Assembly: GCA_943737045.1 (NCBI GenBank)
Contig: CALSFV010000217.1
Span: forward strand, 372,001-436,000
From: Parapristionchus giblindavisi
Taxonomy: Eukaryota > Nematoda > Chromadorea > Rhabditida > Diplogasteridae
Length of the DNA: 64,000 nucleotides
Reading direction: 5' to 3'
Shown: positions 23,028-35,351 of the stretch, piece by piece
Position numbering within the stretch: the stretch's first letter is position 1
Layout: the number at the start of each line of letters is the position of its first letter
Position numbers and translations under genes: made by a program
Notes under the pieces: generated by a model
Seen by the model: only the letters and a program-made list of their open reading frames with translations
Database searches by the model: none
Told to the model about the DNA's origin: nothing

Positions 23028-24648
23028 TTCGGCTGGAGCGGCCGTTGTTCAACATGGAACGTTGCAAATTATTCAGAATTTTTTGCTCTTTCGTTTGGTA
23101 TATGACACGCTGGGTTTCGCTGAAAATTTTCCATGTCAGGAATTGTTTTGTTCTTATCAGAGTGATGGTTACTTTTGTACTTAGAGCATTGTAGAATCAA
23201 CAAAAGATTACAGCTTGACATGAACTGAAGTGTACATTATTCAGAATTTTTTGCTCTTTCTCGTGGTATATGACACGATAAGTTTCGCTAAAATATTGAC
23301 GTGTCACGAATTCTTTAATGCCAAAAATGCATGGTTCAATGTTGTTAATTCGGCTGGAGCGGCCGTTGTTCAACATGGAACGTTGCAAATTATTCAGAAT
23401 TTTTTGCTCTTTCGTTTGGTATATGACACGCTGGGTTTCGCTGAAAATTTTCCATGTCAGGAATTGTTTTGTTCTTATCAGAGTGATGGTTACTTTTGTA
23501 CTTAGAGCATTGTAGAATCAACAAAAGATTACAGCTTGACATGAACTGAAGTGTACATTATTCAGAATTTTTTGCTCTTTCGTTTGGTGTATGACACGCT
23601 GGGTTTCGCTGAAAATTTTTCATGTCAGGAATTGTTTTGTTCTTATCAGAGTGATGGTTACTTTTGTACTTAGGGCATTGTAGAATCAACAAAAGATTAC
23701 AGCTTGACATGAGCTGAAGTGTACATTATTCAGAATTTTTTGCTCTTTCTCGTGGTATATGACACGATAAGTTTCGCTAAAATATTGACGTGTCACGAAT
23801 TCTTTAATGCCAAAAATGCATGGTTCAATGTTGTTAATTCGGCTGGAGCGGCCGTTGTTCAACATGGAACGTTGCAAATTATTCAGAATTTTTTGCTCTT
23901 TCGTTTGGTATATGACACGCTGGGTTTCGCTGAAAATTTTCCATGTCAGGAATTGTTTTGTTCTTATCAGAGTGATGGTTACTTTTGTACTTAGAGCATT
24001 GTAGAATCAACAAAAGATTACAGCTTGACATGAACTGAAGTGTACATTATTCAGAATTTTTTGCTCTTTCGTTTGGTGTATGACACGCTGGGTTTCGCTG
24101 AAAATTTTTCATGTCAGGAATTGTTTTGTTCTTATCAGAGTGATGGTTACTTTTGTACTTAGGGCATTGTAGAATCAACAAAAGATTACAGCTTGACATG
24201 AACTGAAGTGTACATTATTCAGAATTTTTTGCTCTTTCTCGTGGTATATGACACGATAAGTTTCGCTAAAATATTGACGTGTCACGAATTCTTTAATGCC
24301 AAAAATGCATGGTTCAATGTTGTTAATTCGGCTGGAGCGGCCGTTGTTCAACATGGAATGTTGCAAATTATTCAGAATTTTTTGCTCTTTCGTTTGGTAT
24401 ATGACACGCTGGGTTTCGCTGAAAATTTTTCATGTTAGGAATTGTTTTGTTCTTATCAGAGTGATGGTTACTTTTGTACTTAGAGCAATTGTAGAATCAA
24501 CAAAAGATTACAGCTTGACATGAACTGAAGTGTACATTATTCAGAATTTTTTGCTCTTTCTCGTGGTATATGACACGATAAGTTTCGCTAAAATATTGAC
24601 GTGTCACGAATTCTTTAATGCCAAAAATGCATGGTTCAATGTTGTTAA
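23028..24648 (+). repeat. Satellite between the two palindromic elements
   Basis: Rest of the split L (23028-23196), then long units at 23197, 23686 (both followed by S) and 24175 (322 bp type), then the first part of the L at 24497 split by the second element. It matches the left flank of copy 1 at 3844 bp spacing. For instance the rare GAGCTGAAG lies at 19868 and again 3844 bp on, and the GGAATGTTGC/CATGTTAGG unit lies at 20331 and 24175. The last four bases (24645-24648) are the left TTAA of copy 2. Confidence 0.92.
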
Positions 24649-26864
24649 GAGACCGGCTCGGTAAGACTCGAGCATTTTGACCCCCTGCCGGACATTCGCG
24701 AGGAATTTCGATCTGGCCCTCAATACTTTCATCATAGACACATACCGGGGGGAGACCGATGAAAGTTATAGTGAAAATGCCCTTAGGCTCAAACCCGGCT
24801 CACATATGCCGCATAAAATAAAAAATTGAAAAATTCATATCTTTTCAATCGTGATAGCTAGGACTTTTATTTCTTTTTATTAGTGAGTAACATGTCATGC
24901 ACTCTTACAAACACTGCTGAACATTAATATCATATCGTTCTGAATATGTTTTTTCGTGTCTGATTTTCAGATTTTTCTTCTTTTATCCTCGTTGAATCGA
25001 GATTGCAAGTAATGACATACTAAATATTGTAGCCCTGACGATTGTGTACATGGTGGTCACATTCCCTTGGCCAGCCAACATTTCGCAGGCATCGAGAATT
25101 GCCGCCGAATGTAAGATATGTGTAAATTGCGAAAATCGAAAATTAATTTTCTTGATATTCGAAAGAGTAAGAGGAAGCTTTATTATGTCATTTTACTCGT
25201 AGTGATGCGTGTACACAGGAACAATATATAGATAGACCCAGACTACATTTTAAAAAAAAATTTAAAAAACAATTATTTCATTTTTATTTTTTGAATCCGC
25301 ACATTGAGTCGACCGTCAAGGCAATTTGATTCATAGGGCGGATGGAGGCTGATGCATGCCCGTTTGCGAAAACAACTGTCTCGTGAAGAATCGTCGTTTC
25401 GCAGATCTAGAATTTATTTATTAAATTATCAAACTTGAAAATTTATATGTTTCTTTGATATAAATCGGTTGGAAGGTGGCGTACTGCAACCAAAGCTGTA
25501 TCATTGTTATCAGTAGGAGTGTACTGTACTGTACTACCGTAATCGCCAGGAATCGCGAACTAATTTTTTTTCAGTCGACCCATGTTTTTCAACCATGACC
25601 CCGGGTTCATGGTTGAGAATGGCTGAGGTCCAAAAATTCATGATGATCCCAGACCAAATATTATTTGGCATTATATCATCAGTGGGCCAACTTTTATTTT
25701 TATGGATACCATAACTCGAATTACCGTAATAGTAATCCACGCACCTGAATTTTCCGAGAATTTCACCACATTATTATAGGATACGGTAGCTAGATTACGG
25801 TAATTCGAGCTATGGTATCCATAAAAATAAAAGTTGGCCCACTGATGATATAATGGCATATAGTATTTTGTCTGGGATCATCATGAATTTTTCGACTTCG
25901 ACCATTCTCAACCATGAACCCGGGGTCATGGTTGAGAATTATGGGTCGACTGAAAAAAAGTTAGTTCTTGATTCCCGACGGTTGCGGTAGTGCAGTACAG
26001 TACACTCCTACTGAAAACAATGGTACAGCTTTGGTTGATGTGCGCCACCTTCCAACCGATTTATATCAAAGAAACATATAAATTTTCAAGTTTGATAATT
26101 AAAAAAATAAATTTGATATCTGCGAAACGACGATTCCTCACGTGGCAGTCGCTACTGCAAACACACATGCATCAGCCACCATCCGCCCTATGAATCAACT
26201 TGCCTTGACGGTCGACTGAATGTTTGAGCTGAAAAAATAAAAATAAAATAATTATTTTTTAATTTTAAAAAAAATGTAGTCTGGGTCTATCTATATATTG
26301 TTCCTGTGTACACGCATCATTACGAGTAAAATGACATAATAAAGCTTCCTCTTACTCTTTCGAATTTTAAGAAAATTAATTTTCGATTTTCGCAATTTAC
26401 ACATTTCTTACATTCGGCGGCAATTCTCGATGCCTGCGAAATGTTGGCTGGCCAAGGGAATGTGACCACCATGTACACAATCGTCAGGGCTACAATATGT
26501 AGTATGTCATTACTTGCAATCTCGATTCAACGAGGAGAAAAGAAGAAAAATCTGAAAATCAGACACGAAAAAACATATTCAGAACGATATGATATTAATG
26601 TTCAGCAGTGTTTGTAAGAGTGCATGACATGTTACTCACTAATAAAAAGAAATAAAAGTCCTAGCTATCACGATTGAAAAGATATGAATTTTTCAATTTT
26701 TTATTTTATGCGGCATATGTGAGCCGGGTTTGAGCCTAAGGGCATTTTCACTATAACTTTCATCGGTCTCCCCCCGGTATGTGTCTATGATGAAAGTATT
26801 GAGGGCCAGATCGAAATTCCTCGCGAATGTCCGGACCATGCTCGAGTCTTACCGAGCCGGTCTC
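24649..26864. mobile_element. 2.2 kb palindromic non-autonomous DNA transposon, copy 2
   Basis: Nearly identical to copy 1, 3844 bp downstream. It is three bases shorter, all in the right arm: net one base lost at the AATTT/A-run junction near 26265, and two T lost near 26700. I also saw one C-to-T change (CGAATTTCAAG to CGAATTTTAAG near 26365). It sits at exactly the same position in the satellite unit with the same flanks, so it is a copy made by duplication of the array segment rather than a second insertion. Left arm 24649-25730, loop about 25731-25793, right arm 25794-26864. Nested palindromes lie at 25590-25615 and 25909-25934. TTAA lies at 24645-24648 and 26865-26868. No coding capacity is seen. 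Confidence 0.85.
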
Positions 26865-26868
26865 TTAA

Positions 26869-29800
26869 TTCGGCTGGAGCGGCCGTTGTTCAACATGGAA
26901 CGTTGCAAATTATTCAGAATTTTTTGCTCTTTCGTTTGGTATATGACACGCTGGGTTTCGCTGAAAATTTTCCATGTCAGGAATTGTTTTGTTCTTATCA
27001 GAGTGATGGTTACTTTTGTACTTAGAGCATTGTAGAATCAACAAAAGATTACAGCTTGACATGAACTGAAGTGTACATTATTCAGAATTTTTTGCTCTTT
27101 CTCGTGGTATATGACACGATAAGTTTCGCTAAAATATTGACGTGTCACGAATTCTTTAATGCCAAAAATGCATGGTTCAATGTTGTTAATTCGGCTGGAG
27201 CGGCCGTTGTTCAACATGGAACGTTGCAAATTATTCAGAATTTTTTGCTCTTTCGTTTGGTATATGACACGCTGGGTTTCGCTGAAAATTTTCCATGTCA
27301 GGAATTGTTTTGTTCTTATCAGAGTGATGGTTACTTTTGTACTTAGAGCATTGTAGAATCAACAAAAAATTACAGCTTGACATGAACTGAAGTGTACATT
27401 ATTCAGAATTTTTTGCTCTTTCGTTTGGTGTATGACACGCTGGGTTTCGCTGAAAATTTTTCATGTCAGGAATTGTGTTGTTCTTATCAGAGTGATGGTT
27501 ACTTTTGTACTTAGGGCATTGTAGAATCAACAAAAGATTACAGCTTGACATGATCTGAAGTGTACATTATTCAGAATTTTTTGCTCTTTCTCGTGGTATA
27601 TGACACGATAAGTTTCGCTAAAATATTGACGTGTCACGAATTCTTTAATGCCAAAAATGCATGGTTCAATGTTGTTAATTCGGCTGGAGCGGCCGTTGTT
27701 CAACATGGAACGTTGCAAATTATTCAGAATTTTTTGCTCTTTCGTTTGGTATATGACACGCTGGGTTTCGCTGAAAATTTTCCATGTCAGGAATTGTTTT
27801 GTTCTTATCAGAGTGATGGTTACTTTTGTACTTAGAGCATTGTAGAATCAACAAAAGATTACAGCTTGACATGAACTGAAGTGTACATTATTCAGAATTT
27901 TTTGCTCTTTCGTTTGGTATATGACACGCTGGGTTTCGCTGAAAATTTTCCATGTCAGGAATTGTTTTGTTCTTATCAGAGTGATGGTTACTTTTGTACT
28001 TAGAGCATTGTAGAATCAACAAAAGATTACAGATTGACATGAACTGAAGTGTACATTATTCAGAATTTTTTGCTCTTTCGTTTGGTGTATGACACGCTGG
28101 GTTTCGCTGAAAATTTTTCATGTCAGGAATTGTTTTGTTCTTATCAGAGTGATGGTTACTTTTGTACTTAGGGCATTGTAGAATCAACAAAAGATTACAG
28201 CTTGACATGATCTGAAGTGTACATTATTCAGAATTTTTTGCTCTTTCTCGTGGTATATGACACGATAAGTTTCGCTAAAATATTGACGTGTCACGAATTC
28301 TTTAATGCCAAAAATGCATGGTTCAATGTTGTTAATTCGGCTGGAGCGGCCGTTGTTCAACATGGAATGTTGCAAATTATTCAGAATTTTTTGCTCTTTC
28401 GTTTGGTATATGACACGCTGGGTTTCGCTGAAAATTTTTCATGTCAGGAATTGTTTTGTTCTTATCAGAGTGATGGTTACTTTTGTACTTAGGGCATTGT
28501 AGAATCAACAAAAGATTACAGCTTGACATGATCTGAAGTGTACATTATTCAGAATTTTTTGCTCTTTCTCGTGGTATATGACACGATAAGTTTCGCTAAA
28601 ATATTGACGTGTCACGAATTCTTTAATGCCAAAAATGCATGGTTCAATGTTGTTAATTCGGCTGGAGCGGCCGTTGTTCAACATGGAATGTTGCAAATTA
28701 TTCAGAATTTTTTGCTCTTTCGTTTGGTATATGACACGCTGGGTTTCGCTGAAAATTTTTCATGTTAGGAATTGTTTTGTTCTTATCAGAGTGATGGTTA
28801 CTTTTGTACTTAGAGCAATTGTAGAATCAACAAAAGATTACAGCTTGACATGAACTGAAGTGTACATTATTCAGAATTTTTTGCTCTTTCGTTTGGTGTA
28901 TGACACGCTGGGTTTCGCTGAAAATTTTTCATGTCAGGAATTGTTTTGTTCTTATCAGAGTGATGGTTACTTTTGTACTTAGGGCATTGTAGAATCAACA
29001 AAAGATTACAGCTTGACATGATCTGAAGTGTACATTATTCAGAATTTTTTGCTCTTTCTCGTGGTATATGACACGATAAGTTTCGCTAAAATATTGACGT
29101 GTCACGAATTCTTTAATGCCAAAAATGCATGGTTCAATGTTGTTAATTCGGCTGGAGCGGCCGTTGTTCAACATGGAATGTTGCAAATTATTCAGAATTT
29201 TTTGCTCTTTCGTTTGGTATATGACACGCTGGGTTTCGCTGAAAATTTTTCATGTTAGGAATTGTTTTGTTCTTATCAGAGTGATGGTTACTTTTGTACT
29301 TAGAGCAATTGTAGAATCAACAAAAGATTACAGCTTGACATGAACTGAAGTGTACATTATTCAGAATTTTTTGCTCTTTCTCGTGGTATATGACACGATA
29401 AGTTTCGCTAAAATATTGACGTGTCACGAATTCTTTAATGCCAAAAATGCATGGTTCAATGTTGTTAATTCGGCTGGAGCGGCCGTTGTTCAACATGGAA
29501 CGTTGCAAATTATTCAGAATTTTTTGCTCTTTCGTTTGGTATATGACACGCTGGGTTTCGCTGAAAATTTTCCATGTCAGGAATTGTTTTGTTCTTATCA
29601 GAGTGATGGTTACTTTTGTACTTAGAGCATTGTAGAATCAACAAAAGATTACAGCTTGACATGAACTGAAGTGTACATTATTCAGAATTTTTTGCTCTTT
29701 CGTTTGGTGTATGACACGCTGGGTTTCGCTGAAAATTTTTCATGTCAGGAATTGTGTTGTTCTTATCAGAGTGATGGTTACTTTTGTACTTAGGGCATTG

Positions 29801-31915
29801 TAGAATCAACAAAAGATTACAGCTTGACATGATCTGAAGTGTACATTATTCAGAATTTTTTGCTCTTTCTCGTGGTATATGACATGATAAGTTTCGCTAA
29901 AATATTGACGTGTCACGAATTCTTTAATGCCAAAAATGCATGGTTCAATGTTGTTAATTCGGCTGGAGCGGCCGTTGTTCAACATGGAACGTTGCAAATT
30001 ATTCAGAATTTTTTGCTCTTTCGTTTGGTATATGACACGCTGGGTTTCGCTGAAAATTTTCCATGTCAGGAATTGTTTTGTTCTTATCAGAGTGATGGTT
30101 ACTTTTGTACTTAGAGCATTGTAGAATCAACAAAAGATTACAGCTTGACATGAACTGAAGTGTTCATTATTCAGAATTTTTTGCTCTTTCGTTTGGTGTA
30201 TGACACGCTGGGTTTCGCTGAAAATTTTTCATGTCAGGAATTGTTTTGTTCTTATCAGAGTGATGGTTACTTTTGTACTTAGGGCATTGTAGAATCAACA
30301 AAAGATTACAGCTTGACATGATCTGAAGTGTACATTATTCAGAATTTTTTGCTCTTTCTCGTGGTATATGACACGATAAGTTTCGCTAAAATATTGACGT
30401 GTCACGAATTCTTTAATGCCAAAAATGCATGGTTCAATGTTGTTAATTCGGCTGGAGCGGCCGTTGTTCAACATGGAATGTTGCAAATTATTCAGAATTT
30501 TTTGCTCTTTCGTTTGGTATATGACACGCTGGGTTTCGCTGAAAATTTTTCATGTTAGGAATTGTTTTGTTCTTATCAGAGTGATGGTTACTTTTGTACT
30601 TAGAGCAATTGTAGAATCAACAAAAGATTACAGCTTGACATGAACTGAAGTGTACATTATTCAGAATTTTTTGCTCTTTCTCGTGGTATATGACACGATA
30701 AGTTTCGCTAAAATATTGACGTGTCACGAATTCTTTAATGCCAAAAATGCATGGTTCAATGTTGTTAATTCGGCTGGAGCGGCCGTTGTTCAACATGGAA
30801 CGTTGCAAATTATTCAGAATTTTTTGCTCTTTCGTTTGGTATATGACACGCTGGGTTTCGCTGAAAATTTTCCATGTCAGGAATTGTTTTGTTCTTATCA
30901 GAGTGATGGTTACTTTTGTACTTAGAGCATTGTAGAATCAACAAAAGATTACAGCTTGACATGAACTGAAGTGTACATTATTCAGAATTTTTTGCTCTTT
31001 CGTTTGGTGTATGACACGCTGGGTTTCGCTGAAAATTTTTCATGTCAGGAATTGTTTTGTTCTTATCAGAGTGATGGTTACTTTTGTACTTAGGGCATTG
31101 TAGAATCAACAAAAGATTACAGCTTGACATGAACTGAAGTGTACATTATTCAGAATTTTTTGCTCTTTCTCGTGGTATATGACACGATAAGTTTCGCTAA
31201 AATATTGACGTGTCACGAATTCTTTAATGCCAAAAATGCATGGTTCAATGTTGTTAATTCGGCTGGAGCGGCCGTTGTTCAACATGGAACGTTGCAAATT
31301 ATTCAGAATTTTTTGCTCTTTCGTTTGGTATATGGCACGCTGGGTTTCGCTGAAAATTTTTCATGTCAGGAATTGTTTTGTTCTTATCAGAGTGATGGTT
31401 ACTTTTGTACTTAGGGCATTGTAGAATCAACAAAAGATTACAGCTTGACATGAACTGAAGTGTACATTATTCAGAATTTTTTGCTCTTTCGTTTGGTGTA
31501 TGACACGCTGGGTTTCGCTGAAAATTTTTCATGTCAGGAATTGTTTTGTTCTTATCAGAGTGATGGTTACTTTTGTACTTAGGGCATTGTAGAATCAACA
31601 AAAGATTACAGCTTGACATGAACTGAAGTGTGCATTATTCAGAATTTTTTGCTCTTTCTCGTGGTATATGACACGATAAGTTTCGCTAAAATATTGACGT
31701 GTCACGAATTCTTTAATGCCAAAAATGCATGGTTCAATGTTGTTAATTCGGCTGGAGCGGCCGTTGTTCAACATGGAACGTTGCAAATTATTCAGAATTT
31801 TTTGCTCTTTCGTTTGGTATATGACACGCTGGGTTTCGCTGAAAATTTTCCATGTCAGGAATTGTTTTGTTCTTATCAGAGTGATGGTTACTTTTGTACT
31901 TAGAGCATTGTAGAA
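26869..31915 (+). repeat. Satellite array segment downstream of element copy 2
   Basis: Remainder of the split L, then long units at 27038, 27527, 28184, 28505, 28995, 29317, 29806, 30295, 30617, 31106 and 31595. S units follow at 27038, 27527 (two), 28505, 29317, 29806, 30617 and 31106. The first S after 27527 (27848-28015) is unusual in keeping GGTATATG and TTTTCCATG of its neighbouring L. L units with GATCTGAAG plus GGAATGTTGC recur (28184, 28505, 28995, 30295). AATTGTGTTG marks S units near 27475 and 29755. No gene is seen. Confidence 0.92.
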
Positions 31916-34900
31916 TCAACAAAAGATTACAGCTTGACATGAACTGAAGTGTACATTATTCAGAATTTTTTGCTCTTTCTCGTGGTATATGACACGATAA
32001 GTTTCGCTAAAATATTGACGTGTCACGAATTCTTTAATGCCAAAAATGCATGGTTCAATGTTGTTAATTCGGCTGGAGCGGCCGTTGTTCAACATGGAAC
32101 GTTGCAAATTATTCAGAATTTTTTGCTCTTTCGTTTGGTATATGACACGCTGGGTTTCGCTGAAAATTTTCCATGTCAGGAATTGTTTTGTTCTTATCAG
32201 AGTGATGGTTACTTTTGTACTTAGAGCATTGTAGAATCAACAAAAGATTACAGCTTGACATGAACTGAAGTGTACATTATTCAGAATTTTTTGCTCTTTC
32301 GTTTGGTGTATGACACGCTGGGTTTCGCTGAAAATTTTTCATGTCAGGAATTGTGTTGTTCTTATCAGAGTGATGGTTACTTTTGTACTTAGGGCATTGT
32401 AGAATCAACAAAAGATTACAGCTTGACATGATCTGAAGTGTACATTATTCAGAATTTTTTGCTCTTTCTCGTGGTATATGACACGATAAGTTTCGCTAAA
32501 ATATTGACGTGTCACGAATTCTTTAATGCCAAAAATGCATGGTTCAATGTTGTTAATTCGGCTGGAGCGGCCGTTGTTCAACATGGAACGTTGCAAATTA
32601 TTCAGAATTTTTTGCTCTTTCGTTTGGTATATGACACGCTGGGTTTCGCTGAAAATTTTCCATGTCAGGAATTGTTTTGTTCTTATCAGAGTGATGGTTA
32701 CTTTTGTACTTAGAGCATTGTAGAATCAACAAAAGATTACAGCTTGACATGAACTGAAGTGTACATTATTCAGAATTTTTTGCTCTTTCGTTTGGTGTAT
32801 GACACGCTGGGTTTCGCTGAAAATGTTTCATGTCAGGAATTGTGTTGTTCTTATCAGTGATGGTTACTTTTGTACTTAGGGCATTGTAGAATCAACAAAA
32901 GATTACAGCTTGACATGATCTGAAGTGTACATTATTCAGAATTTTTTGCTCTTTCTCGTGGTATATGACACGATAAGTTTCGCTAAAATATTGACGTGTC
33001 ACGAATTCTTTAATGCCAAAAATGCATGGTTCAATGTTGTTAATTCGGCTGGAGCGGCCGTTGTTCAACATGGAACGTTGCAAATTATTCAGAATTTTTT
33101 GCTCTTTCGTTTGGTATATGACACGCTGGGTTTCGCTGAAAATTTTCCATGTCAGGAATTGTTTTGTTCTTATCAGAGTGATGGTTACTTTTGTACTTAG
33201 AGCATTGTAGAATCAACAAAAGATTACAGCTTGACATGAACTGAAGTGTACATTATTCAGAATTTTTTGCTCTTTCGTTTGGTGTATGACACGCTGGGTT
33301 TCGCTGAAAATTTTTCATGTCAGGAATTGTTTTGTTCTTATCAGAGTGATGGTTACTTTTGTACTTAGGGCATTGTAGAATCAACAAAAGATTACAGCTT
33401 GACATGAACTGAAGTGTACATTATTCAGAATTTTTTGCTCTTTCTCGTGGTATATGACACGATAAGTTTCGCTAAAATATTGACGTGTCACGAATTCTTT
33501 AATGCCAAAAATGCATGGTTCAATGTTGTTAATTCGGCTGGAGCGGCCGTTGTTCAACATGGAACGTTGCAAATTATTCAGAATTTTTTGCTCTTTCGTT
33601 TGGTATATGACACGCTGGGTTTCGCTGAAAATTTTCCATGTCAGGAATTGTTTTGTTCTTATCAGAGTGATGGTTACTTTTGTACTTAGAGCATTGTAGA
33701 ATCAACAAAAGATTACAGCTTGACATGAACTGAAGTGTACATTATTCAGAATTTTTTGCTCTTTCGTTTGGTGTATGACACGCTGGGTTTCGCTGAAAAT
33801 TTTTCATGTCAGGAATTGTTTTGTTCTTATCAGAGTGATGGTTACTTTTGTACTTAGGGCATTGTAGAATCAACAAAAGATTACAGCTTGACATGATCTG
33901 AAGTGTACATTATTCAGAATTTTTTGCTCTTACTCGTGGTATATGACACGATAAGTTTCGCTAAAATATTGACGTGTCACGAATTCTTTAATGCCAAAAA
34001 TGCATGGTTCAATGTTGTTAATTCGGCTGGAGCGGCCGATGTTCAACATGGAATGTTGCAAATTATTCAGAATTTTTTGCTCTTTCGTTTGGTATATGAC
34101 ACGCTGGGTTTCGCTGAAAATTTTTCATGTTAGGAATTGTTTTGTTCTTATCAGAGTGATGGTTACTTTTGTACTTAGAGCAATTGTAGAATCAACAAAA
34201 GATTACAGCTTGACATGAACTGAAGTGTACATTATTCAGAATTTTTTGCTCTTTCTCGTGGTATATGACACGATAAGTTTCGCTAAAATATTGACGTGTC
34301 ACGAATTCTTTAATGCCAAAAATGCATGGTTCAATGTTGTTAATTCGGCTGGAGCGGCCGTTGTTCAACATGGAACGTTGCAAATTATTCAGAATTTTTG
34401 CTCTTTCGTTTGGTATATGACACGCTGGGTTTCGCTGAAAATTTTCCATGTCAGGAATTGTTTTGTTCTTATCAGAGTGATGGTTACTTTTGTACTTAGA
34501 GCATTGTAGAATCAACAAAAGATTACAGCTTGACATGAACTGAAGTGTACATTATTCAGAATTTTTTGCTCTTTCGTTTGGTGTATGACACGCTGGGTTT
34601 CGCTGAAAATTTTTCATGTCAGGAATTGTTTTGTTCTTATCAGAGTGATGGTTACTTTTGTACTTAGGGCATTGTAGAATCAACAAAAGATTACAGCTTG
34701 ACATGAACTGAAGTGTACATTATTCAGAATTTTTTGCTCTTTCGTTTGGTGTATGACACGCTGGGTTTCGCTGAAAATTTTTCATGTTAGGAATTGTTTT
34801 GTTCTTATCAGAGTGATGGTTACTTTAGTACTTAGTTCATTGTAGAATCAACAAAAGATTACAGCTTGACATGAACTGAAGTGTACATTATTCAGAATTT

Positions 34901-35351
34901 TTTGGTCTTTCGTTTGGTGTATGACACGCTGGGTTTCGCTGAAAATTTTTCATGTCAGGAATTGTTTTGTTCTTATCAGAGTGATGGTTACTTTTGTACT
35001 TAGAGCATTGTAGAATCAACAAAAGATTACAGCTTGACATGAACTGAAGTGTACATTATTCAGAATTTTTTGCTCTTTCGTTTGGTGTATGACACGCTGG
35101 GTTTCGCTGAAAATTTTACATGTCAGGAATTGTTTTGTTCTTATCAGAGTGATGGTTACTTTTGTACTTAGGGCATTGTAGAATCAACAAAAGATTACAG
35201 CTTGACATGAATTGAAGTGTACATTATTCAGAATTTTTTGCTCTTTCGTTTGGTGTATGACACGCTGGGTTTCGCTGAAAATTTTTCATGTCAGGAATTG
35301 TTTTGTTCTTATCAGAGTGATGGTTACTTTTGTACTTAGGGCATTGTAGAA
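31916..35351 (+). repeat. Large segmental duplication of satellite, copy 1
   Basis: L-S units at 31916, 32405, 32892 and 33381, a 322 bp L at 33870, a 320 bp L at 34192, then a run of five S units (34512-35351). Private marks shared with copy 2 are a 2 bp deletion CTTATCAGTGATGG (32851), TGCTCTTACTCG with GGCCGATGTTC in the L at 33870, TACTTTAGTACTTAGTTCAT (34821), TTTTTTGGTCTTTCG (near 34904), ATTTTACATGTC (near 35113) and ATGAATTGAAG (near 35208). Confidence 0.88.
34512..35351 (+). repeat. Run of five consecutive S units
   Basis: Five 168 bp units with no intervening L, starting at 34512, 34680, 34848, 35016 and 35184. Each carries its own mutations (for example GTACTTAGTTC and TTGGTCTTTC), so this is not five fresh copies of one unit. 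The run reappears, one unit longer, at 38270-39278. Confidence 0.9.

Noticed and set aside
22940..23194. 84-codon frame running from the element into the satellite (and its copy at 26781)
   Set aside because: A chance fusion across the insertion junction; the second half is the ordinary satellite frame.
20805..26864. Two independent transposon insertions
   Set aside because: Both copies occupy the same base of equivalent units with matching flanks at 3844 bp spacing, so one insertion followed by duplication is simpler.
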